Part shown: piece after piece, positions 1 to 10,200 of the stretch
Numbering within the stretch: the stretch's first letter is position 1
How the letters are laid out: every line of letters begins with the position of its first letter
From: Isochrysis galbana
Taxonomy: Eukaryota; Haptophyta; Isochrysidales; Isochrysidaceae
Reading direction: 5' to 3'
NCBI GenBank assembly: GCA_018136815.1
Contig: CM030941.1
Coordinates: 3,413,035 to 3,477,034 of the forward strand
DNA length: 64,000 nt
The notes under the pieces: model-generated
Database searches by the model: none
What the model was told of the DNA's origin: nothing
Seen by the model: only the letters and a program-made list of their open reading frames with translations
Made by a program: the position numbers and the translations under genes

Positions 1-2505
1 CCGCCGTCGGACGGGGCGGAGCCAGCTCGAGCGCGCACGATTCATCTGCAAACACGCCCGCCGCCCACGCCCCTCTGCCTCTCGGCAGCGCCACACCGAG
101 CGCCACACCGTGAAGCGCAACCGCGCCAGCCAGCGCACCGCCTCAACACATCGGCACAAGTCCAAGCTGCGTCGACCGACGCTCGCTCCCTCTCTCCGCA
201 CGCGCACCCACCGAGCGCCGCTCGCTCACCGCCTCGCTTCGCCTCCCCCTCACCGGCCCTCCGAGGCAAACCTCCTCTCTTCCCCATTCGCATCGACTGC
301 GCGCCTGCCCGCCCGCCCGCCCGCCCTCTTCTTGCGTGCTAGCAGGGGCGCCAGCTCCGACGCTCATCCATTCATCCCCACACTACTTACCCCGTCGCAA
401 CCCTCATGCCCGCCTTCTCCTCCTCCATCCTCCTCACGCGGGACGACCGCACTTCACACCCGTGCTCTCCTCGGCCGTGCCCTCGGCCCTCCTCCGGCCT
501 CAGCCGTTCGCCCCCCCTCCACCCCCCTTCCTTCTCCCGCGGCCGGTCACCGTCCACCGTGACCGTCGTTCCGTCATGCCTCCACGGGCGTGCTGCCACG
601 CGCGCTCTCCTCTCTCCTCCCTCTTGACGACCCTCTACCTCCGAGCGCCCTGTCGAGCGCAGCCACACAGCTCAGACGCAAGGGGGGCTCCCGCCGGTGC
701 GGTAGTGTCACAAGCAAGCAGAACAGCGTCGAAAGCGACGAGGGAGGCGAGAGTGCGCGAGGTTTCAACGCCGTGCCGCCAAGAAGCAGCGCGAGACAGG
801 GAGGAACACGGGCGCGCCAGCGACCGAGAGGAAACGGGATTGTGTCGCTGGGTAGAGCCCCGCCAAAGCAAGGCAGAAGGGGGACAAGGAGACAGCGGAG
901 AAAAGGGGACTCTCGGTGGAGGGGTGGATGCGACATGCGCGTTCTCGCGGCCCTTCCGTCCCAACCGCACAGCTACGCACGACAAGCCGCGTGCGGGGAG
1001 GGAGGGGCTGGGCGGATAGTTCAATAGGGCGCATGCCGCCGAGAAGGAGTGCCAGGCGGGCAGGGGACGGGCGGGAGAGGGAGAGGAACGAGCGTGGCGA
1101 ATGCGTGGGAAGAGCCTCGCCACAGGAAGGAACAGAGGAGACGACGAGGAATCGGTAGCCAACGCAGGCGTGCCAACCCCCATCCCCCACCACGCTTGGA
1201 AGGGCTACTGCCGCGGCGGCAGCCTGCGTGTCACATCCTGCGCGTCGGCCTCTTCCCCTACAGACAAGACGTCCCTCCTCCGTGGGCCGTCGTAAGCTTT
1301 CCCGCCCCGTCTCCCCTCTTCCCTTGCTGGCTTCTCGCCGTTCACTTCCATGACCCTCCACGTCACTCTCGGCTCATCGCCACTGTGCTGATCGATCCCC
1401 TCTCCCGGCGCCATGCGTCGCCTGCCACCTTCGCTCTCTCTTGGCCGCCCTCCTTCCTCCTTTCCTCTTGTGACCATCGCCCCGTGTCGCCTTTGCCCCC
1501 GTTTTCCCTGTCGTCTGCGAGAGAGCGAGCCCATTCCCCGTGTGCTTGGCGTCCGTTCTCTCTCTCTTTCTCTGCGGCAAGGGAGAGCCAACCCTACGGA
1601 TGCAGCAGCAAAATCCATTGCGCACCTCGCGAGGTGTCCCTCTTCTCTCGCTTGCGAGGCACGCGCAGAGGCTATCGGCCAAGCCTCCGACAGGCAGTGG
1701 CTATCCCCATTTGCCCTTGGCATGCCAATCAGTTGCGATCTTAGCCCGGGCCGGCTCGAGATCACTCAACTATCGTGGTCCATTCCGTCTCCCAGCGTCT
1801 AGACCCTCCTCGTTGTCTTCCAGTTCTGGTGCTCATTGGGCCCTTGGCCTTGGCGGTGTCATGTCCAGCTTCGAGGTGGCACATTTTGCGGTCGATGCAA
1901 ACATTCAATGTGGCATTGCTATGGACGCGATTATCTATTGGAGGGGGAGAGAATCCGTGTTGTGGCTCGAGGGGAAGCACGATCCTCGCATCTCACAGAC
2001 CAATTTCACGATGCTCTCTCAGTTCCCATCGCGCACCCCGCAGCCCTTTCCCCGCGGCTCTCCCCAGCACCCTGCGCTCCCCGTCGCTTGCTCCCCCCCC
2101 CCTCCCCTCCCCTCCGGGCTCTTTCCCCCTCGAGTTCCCCCCGGCCCCCTCGCTATCACAAGGAGGCCGCAGCGCGGCCCCCTGTGGCTCGAGGATGAGA
2201 CCGCGGCGCGCCGCGCATCCTGTTACTTCATGACACGTTAATAGATACCAAAGGGGGCCACTGAACGCACATGGCACACTAACAGTATCGCTCCACAAAT
2301 CAAACGCACACAGGGGGGGATTGCGTGGGAGACTCACACAAGCGAACAAGGAGAGAAGGGGAGAGATCACGGCTCGACTCATGCGGCCCTCTCCACCTCC
2401 TCATCCCAATATAAGTTCTAGGGTGCACACCACGCAAAACCATCCGTGACACCCCCTCCTAAGCGGAGTACGGGGTATGACGTATGACGCTTACAAACAA
2501 ACAAA
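1..2505. other. GC-rich stretch without a recognisable gene
   Basis: Pyrimidine-rich on the plus strand over roughly the first 1.8 kb. Because stop codons are scarce, open frames occur in nearly all frames and carry no recognisable domain. The only frame with a less biased start is 1861-2241 (+), about 126 codons beginning MSSFEVAHF, but its second half is proline-rich and nothing in it is recognisable. It could be upstream or UTR sequence of a gene outside the window. The stretch ends at the 3' LTR boundary of the retrotransposon to its right. Confidence 0.4.
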
Positions 2506-2510
2506 CGGAC

Positions 2511-3836
2511 TGTCGAGTCGAGCGCTACCGGAGGGCTCTGAGCCACTCCGTCGCGAGCAGCACCGGCGGCTAGCGCGGCGCTTTGGCCCTCCTCCCCACC
2601 GGGAGTCGGGTGAATGAAATTCTGGACTGGGTCGGGCAACCCCATTTGGGTGTCTGGACGGGGAACGAACGGCGAACGAAGGGCTGTGGGGCGGCGAGGC
2701 GCTCCTAGCGGCCCTAGTGTGATGGGTTGTAAGAGATTGTTAGACCTACAAAGAACTCTTCCCTCAGGGAGGGAGCCTAGGCTGCTTGAGTGCAGCGACG
2801 CAGCGAACAACGACGGACAAAGAGCCTGAGAACAACAGGTTACACCGACTCACGAACACACCGGAATCATTCACCCAAACCAAGCAAATTATCAAGCAAC
2901 CGCGACCCCAAACCACCGATAACTCAAACACGTCGCGAGAGACGGAGAGAGAGAGCGAGAGAGAGAGAGAGACTCCACAGCGACGGCCGGAGCGTGTCTC
3001 CGTTGTAACTTCCCACGTAGCGGAGAGTCCGAAGGGGAGCGTCATGTCGCGCGACCACGGCGATCACTTTGGATACAGATCGCAACGAGATGTCTTCACG
3101 ACAGAGGAAATCTTGCCGTTGAGCGTGAACCTTCTAGACGCTTCTAACGAACAACCCTGAGTAGCAACCAAGGGGAAGAAACACCAAAGGGGCCAAGGGC
3201 TTGCATGTAACTTGCATCAAGGGGAAAGATTCCCTCACCTAGGAAGCGAACCTACACCGGTCTCCAAGGGGAGATGGCAAATTAAACCTCAAATCTCGAG
3301 CGGATAGAGCAACCGACTCGCTCGCCAAACACCTTGACCGAGAAGAAAGAAGCAAGGACCTACAAGCCAAGGGTAGCGGACCTAGGGAATGTGAGAGGAA
3401 ATTTCCGAACGCCAACGCCAAACGCCGAACGCGGGAAGGCAACGAAACCCTAACCAGGCCAAGCAGAACCTACGAAGAACAGGCCTGGACGACAACGAAA
3501 GTGAGCAGGTCCCAAGAAAGAACCGGAACCCAACAAGAAACAACAAGCCTTGCAAGAAGCTAAACAAGCCTTCACAAGGTAACTCGAGAGCCTGAGACAA
3601 GCGCGCAGCGAGTGACAGGCGACCTGGCTCCTTTGGGTCAAGATTACCCGAAAGGAGGAAACCTGGAATCTAGACCTGACAAACAGGCTAGAAGGAACGA
3701 AACAAGAACTCGAATTCTAGATCGCTAGGGACGAACCCTACCAACCTAGATGTACCTGAGCTTCACCGTGTGGCCGCACGGCGAAGGACCTGGAAACAAG
3801 AGCCTGGAAATCGCATCATCTAGGATGAATGCGACA
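2511..3836 (-). repeat. 3' LTR of the chromovirus (1326 bp)
   Basis: In element orientation the LTR starts TGTCGCATTC (complement of 3836 downwards) directly after a run of six G and ends CGACTCGACA (2511), so it has the TG...CA ends of LTRs. The boundaries are fixed by the second copy at 58714-61709, which has the same ends and a perfect target duplication. It carries a short CT/GA microsatellite (2940-2972). Two short open frames inside it recur in the other copy and are simply shared LTR sequence, not genes. Confidence 0.9.
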
Positions 3837-4213
3837 CCCCCCGACTAAGATCGAGACGTCTCCCGATGTCGAGCGGTGAACCTGGAAACAGAGACCTGGA
3901 ACCTGGAACTTGGGCTGACCAGAGGTCAGAATCGGAACAAGAAGCAACGGAACATAGCGAGCGAAACGTGGAGACAAGAACACCCTTTGGATCCAAAGCG
4001 AGCACGAAATCGGCGGCTTAGCGCGGCGGCCTCTTTCGTACGCACTGCCCCACCCACTTCTCCCTTTTACAGGAGCTTTGCTCGGGTGTTGCGCCGGGTG
4101 TAGAGCGCAGGCAGCACGCGTTCATCACCTCCATGATTCGCTCTTGAACTCGGAGCCCTAGCCGAGGCGTGGGGCTAGCCTAGAGGGACGGGTCCCTTAC
4201 CCAAGACATGGGA

Positions 4214-7200
4214 TCAACGAGAATGGAGCCTGGATCGAGTGCGCGAAGACGGCGCATCGAGAACGAGAGGAAGAGGAGTATCCCTGGCCGACGAAGAAGT
4301 TGCTTCCGGGGACTCAACATCTTCTGGACAAGTCTCTTCGACGGAGCGATCATAATCATCAAGCAAATCAGAACAACGACGGAGCAACTCGGAACGAGGC
4401 TCCCAGGTGGCTTCTCGAATAGAATAGCCACGCCACTTCACGAGGTACTCGATAGAATCGCCATGGCTACGACGATCGAGCAACTTTTCAACGATGTACT
4501 CGTCGTCAGCCAGCGGCTCTTCATCAACGAAAGTATGATACGGCCGGAGGTTCGAGATATGCACCTCCTCCTTGACTAACCGGTTCTCCAAATCACGGAG
4601 TCGGTACCTAGTGTCGGACAGAGCCTCTACGACGCGGTAGGGACCCGAGTAGATGAATTGCAACTTGTTGGCATGGCCTGGTAATCGCATGCAGACGCGA
4701 TCCCCAGGTTCGAAACGAGCTGGTCTTTGAGACTTGATGGTAGCGTCACGGACTGACTCAGCCTGAGCGGCTAGGGTAGCCTCGAGAGCGCTGGACCAAG
4801 AGAGGCGGAGGCTCGCATTGAGCCTGGATGCGTACGAGCGAACGTCGGCGGACGCCGCCTCGAGAGCAGTTGGCGAAACAGACTTCGGATCAGAGAGTTG
4901 AGCGGGCAGACGCAGCTCACGCCCAAAGATCAAAGACGCTGGAGACCGGGAGGTAACACGACCGGAAGAAGCCCTCAACGAGAGGAGTAGGAACGGCAAA
5001 TGGTCGACCCAATGGCTGCCACCCTCGTTCGAGGCGCGCATTAAACGAATGAGCGTTTGCTGAGCGCGTTCGACGAAGCCTACACCCTCATGTCGGTACG
5101 GCTCTGTACTCGACAAATCAGTCCCGGTGAGCTCCAGAATACGCGAAACAAGAACCGAACATAGATTCGAACCGGCGTCGGTCCGAAGCTGCCTAGGGAC
5201 TCCATAACGCGTCACAATCAAGCGGATGAACATGTCCAAGGCCACCTCCGACGAAGGATCCCCATTCGACGGCTCAGCCTCAATCCATCGAGTGAGCGAG
5301 TCGATGAAGACGACCAGCTTGTCGTAACCCGAGACTCCAGGCACGAAGTTGTGAGTGGGAGCCAGTGAGAGCACGTCGCAGTAGACCACATCAAAGGGGT
5401 AGGTGCCCACGGAGAGACCGGAGGGCGACGCTAGAGCCCTAGGTAGCGGCTTGGCGAGGGTGCACTCGTGGCATTCCCGGACGTAGGATGCAACGTCGGA
5501 AGACATGCCAGGCCAGTATACCCGAGTACGAAGAAGACCGGACATTCGAGAAACTCCGAGGTGACCGGAGCGATCGTGGTAGGCAAAGAGGTAGCGAGAC
5601 CGCAACAAGGGCGGAACATAGAGCACTAGCGAGTCCGGGTCGGTGGAGTCAGGAACGGTGCGATAGTAGACGAGCCCATCGTGAACGACGAAACGGCGAA
5701 ACATCTTGGATTGCTGAGCGGGAACGGGAGCGGGAGCGACAGGACTGGAACACGAATCATCGTCGGCAATGGGGCCCGAGGCGGCGGCCGGCGGAGGCGA
5801 CCCTTGGCCTGATGGCTCGTGGTTGGCCGTCTCTCCTGAGCCTAGGAGTGGCTCTACGAACGGATCTTCCGCCAGGGCCGCTCTCATCTCTTCGGAAGTC
5901 GGCGTACCCGGAGCCAAATAACTGGACTGGATGGCGGGCCCGGAATCGGAGGCTCGACGACGAGATCGATCCAAAGCTTGAAGCCCTCGCGCCGTAGCTA
6001 CGGAGCGCGTGATGGCAGCCACCGGATGGGACCGTTCCTGCTCGGCTAGAGACTCTGAGCCAGGCTCACGTACCGCTAGCGGCGCTGGGCCGGCGAGTGG
6101 TTCATCTTCGTGTTCCGGCTCCAGGGATGCTAGCCGGGACAGCCCGTCAGCATCCTGATGAACAGCTCCTGGTTTATGTTCGACATCGAACCGGTACTCA
6201 GCCAACTTGAGAGCCCACCGAGTCAGCCGAGAGGCTGGCCCACCGGCTACTTGATCCTTCATGGTATGCAGCCATCGCAGCGCAGAGTGGTCAACGACTA
6301 ACTTGAACCGACGCCCCCAAAGGTAGGGTCGCCAATTTCGGATTGATTCCAGGGCAGCCAAGAGCTCAATCTCGGTCACCGTCCAATGGCGTTCGGCCGA
6401 GGTGAGACTGCGAGCGTAATACCCAACGACTCGTTCACGGTTATCGTCTCCTAGCTGCGAGAGGATGCCGGCGATACCCAACTTGCTAGCCCCATCGGTC
6501 TTGACGATGAAGGGCCGATCATCCCTGGGTGGAGTCAAGACGGGCTCCGAAGTGATCGCTGTCTTGAGCTCTTGGATAGCTCGGCGACACTCCTCGGACT
6601 GGGACTCCTTTGCCACGTCGCAGCCCTTCCGCGTGAGGGCAGTGAGAGGAGCAGCCTTAGCGGCGAATTGGCGAATGAATCGACGATAGTAGGAGCAAAG
6701 GCCGAGGAAAGATCGAACCGCTTCCAAGGAGTTGATGGATGACGGGTCGATGTCGGCGACAGCTGCGACCTTCTTCGGGTCCATCTTGAGACCTTCCCTC
6801 GAGACAACGTGACCGAGGTACTCCGTAGAGGTGGCAAAGAAGACACACTTGGACATCTTGCAGGTCAGGCCGGCCCACTCTAGCCGCTCGAGAACTAGGT
6901 CTAGCCGGTGAAGCATTTGCTCGAACGAAGCCTGTGCCCTGGCCTCTTCGGAAGGACCCACGCCCGTTGACCAGATGCCCACATCATCGAGGTAAGGCAT
7001 GCAGATCTCCCACGCTAGCGCACCGAGAACGATGTCCATCAAGCGGCACATGTAGGAGGGACCTGATTGGATGCCGAACGGTAGAAAGTTGAACTCGTAT
7101 TTGCCGCGGTGGGTGGTGAAAGCGGTGATATGTTTGTGCGATTCTTTGATCGGGATGCCCCAAAAACCAGAGGCTAAATCGAGAGTACATAAGAAGAGAG

Positions 7201-10200
7201 AACTGAGCGGCCCTTGGCCGGACGCTAGCCTATCGATAGCCTCCACAATGAGGGGTAGAGGGCTATCCTCGACGCGTAGCTTGGCGTTCGTGTCGCGGTA
7301 GTCCACGCAGAATCGAACGGAGCCATCTTTCTTGCTGACCAGGACTACTCGGGAAGTCCAAGCCGAATTTGACTTGCGAATAATGCCGGCGGCTTCCATC
7401 TTGGCTACCTCCTCTTCTATGATGAGCTCGCCTGCGCGGCCCACTCTAGACGGAGCGTGCCGGTGAGGAACAGCGCCGGGGTTGAGTGGCAACTCCACCT
7501 CGAGAACGTGCGTATGGTTTGGAGCCCCCGGGTGCAACGCGAAAGCTTTGATGCGCCGGGCCAAGAGTTGGCGTACTTCTTCTCGTTGATCGTCGGAAAG
7601 AAGCCGGTCCGGATCGATGGTGGCTGAGTCGAGTAGAGCTCGTTGCTCCTCGCTCAGCGCGGTGACAGGGTCACCATCCCCCTCGCTTCCAGTCGGAGTC
7701 CAGCCCCGGTGCAACTTGAAACGCACCTGGAGCGAAGCTATCGGATGCAGAGACGGCAGGGTCAGCGCATCGACTCCGGTGTGGACGATCGTCACCGCGA
7801 TGCGGTGATCGTCCGTGGGCGTGACCACCGTGGGCATTACGAGAGAGGACGAATCGAGAGCCTCGCGATTTGGTAGGCGGTCGACTAGCATCGCGCAGTC
7901 CGAATGATCTCGGAGAGCTAGCGGAACCCTGACCCAGATGGTTGCGCGGTGGAAGGCAGGAATCGTCACCGCTTGCTCCGTGTAGAGAAGATATTCGGAC
8001 GAGGTAGACGCCGGAGCTTTGGCCGCAAACTCGTCGGCAGACTCAAAGAGAGGTGTATAGAGTGGCTGTCTAGCATCAGCAGCAGCCTCACCCTCCGATC
8101 CGGCCGGGATCTCTCGTGTTGCCGTCGACCTCTCCAGAAAGTCGACAGTCAGCGGCTGACCGGGTGACATCGAGATAGCTCCGACGAAGCCGGCGTCCGC
8201 GACTGGGGGCGGCGCCGTGGAAACTCTGACTACACATTCGGAAAGGACTCTTGAAGAGTCTTCTGAATCGCCAGAGGCCGGACGGAGGCGGAGGCTTCCT
8301 TCCGAGCTCGCGGCGTCGAGAGAAATGGTAGCGGAGTGGGCGGCCAAAAAATCGTTCCCGAGCAGAAGCATCGCGTTTCCTTCGATGACCGCGAACGAAT
8401 GACGGAAGAGGCGACCGGACAAGGAGAAGACGAGGCTAGCCCGGCCCCTAGTGATGAGAGGAAGGCCGTCCGGCCCATGTAGGTTGGGGACGGTAGCGTC
8501 CGATACGCGTTCGACGCAAGCGTCTTCAGGTAGTCGATCGAGAAGAGCAGTGGTGATTACTGACGGGCCCGCTCCAGTGTCAGCCAGGGTGCTGTTCACC
8601 GTGAGGGCAACGTCCGGGAGAACGAACCCTTGAGCTGCGCGGTCGCCATCGGCACGGCAGACCACGAGATCGCGGACATAGAGGCAGTGACGAGGGTAGA
8701 GCGGCGGCGGCGTGTCCGCGATAGATTCTACTGGAAGCGAGGTTCCGGCTCCGGGTGACGGGGTGGTTGGATTAGAGGCTGGCCTGGACGGAGAAGGTTC
8801 ATCGACGTGGGGCACTCGCTCGATAGCGGCGGCTACCGTCTGCGGCACGAATGGTATTGAAGAGTATGGGGATGCCTTTGCCGAACTAGAGGGGTTAGGC
8901 ACGCCATCATAGCCTAGCCCTCGACGGTCCGTCGGATGCCGAGGTTGATCCATTTGGCGTGACCATTCCTTCTCCAGGGACTTCTGCAAGTCTGTCTTCG
9001 GAAGCTTCGACAACTCGGAAAATCCGGCCGCACTGAGGCCCCTAGCGGCAGCCCCATCGCCACACAATGCCTGTGGAGTACCTTCTCCGTCGGCGGCGTC
9101 GGAGGGCTTGGTCTCGAGGGCCTGCATGCTCCGGTGTTCTGGAGTCTCGGGCGTATCATCTTCTCCCGAGTCCAGCCCAACATCCCCGTTTTCAAGTGGC
9201 CTTTCGGCTACGACCGAACCGGTCGGTTCGGCCACTCCTTCGTCGCCAGCCGTGAAGGAGGCGCTCGGAGATAGTGCATTGATGCCTTGAGAGCCCAGTC
9301 GAGACAAGATGGGAGGTTCCGACGGCTCCGCAGCTGCCGCTTGCTCAGCGATTTCTTGGGCGATGGAAGGCGTGACATCCTGCCACCGATGGACCCCCGA
9401 AATTACATCACGATCGAAGACCTGCCACTTGCTGCGGCGCTTCTTCACCGTGTTTGGAGGGCCTGGCGTTGTAGAGCGGTCCCTTATGGGCCACTCCCAC
9501 GGCGTGAAGCGGTCTCCTTTCGCCTCGGTCCCGTCTTGCGATACGTTAGTTTCCGAGTCCTCCTGATGAAGCAGGCGAGACGCATCGGCAACGGGGCCTA
9601 CGTCCGGGATCACGACAACCGAATCAGACACTAGCGAACCGCTGGGAGGCGTGAGGTGAGAGCTAGAAGCTGCTTCGCCTCTCCCCTCCATGAAGCGAGC
9701 CAGAGCCGTCCTCGGCTCAGCCAGTTCGAAGCCGGTCGAGCAGAGCGAAGGGCGTTCTCTCAAGCTGGCAGCAGCTTGGGAAATTGCCCAGTCCACCGTG
9801 AAGTCGAGCGAACGCGACGCCTTGGCTTTGCGCGCATAACGGCGCAAGACCGGCATCCACTGGGCCGCCATTGCACCGGCAATGCCCACATAGGTGCGGC
9901 TGCGAAGGGCGCCACGGTGGGGCGACGGCGATAGATCCGCCATCGCGGATAGACGTCCCTCGACAATCTTCGAAGGCTGCAAGGACGGGAGTGAAGCCGT
10001 CAGGTACAGGCCAGTTGCTTTTTGATGGCCCGTGCCGTGCTGCCACGGCTGCACAAACTGCCGCGGTCGCAACCCCCCGACTAAGGCAGAGGCTTCCGCG
10101 TGCATTCGAGGATTTTCGACGGCAACGAAAGGCGCGTTGGCGCTTGCCATGGCGAGGAAGACTCTAGCGGCGGATTCGAGAGCCTGGCGTCGTCCCGGCT

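Noticed and set aside
110-2241. Many overlapping open frames in the first 2.2 kb
   Set aside because: All frames on both strands are open at similar length, as expected from GC- and pyrimidine-biased DNA; no domain, no splice-supported extension.
2614-3160. Short open frames in the LTR that recur at 61147-61736
   Set aside because: Their conservation reflects shared LTR sequence; reading frames are not maintained at their ends.
5488-5997. Plus-strand frames antisense to Pol
   Set aside because: Shadows of the polyprotein; no motifs.
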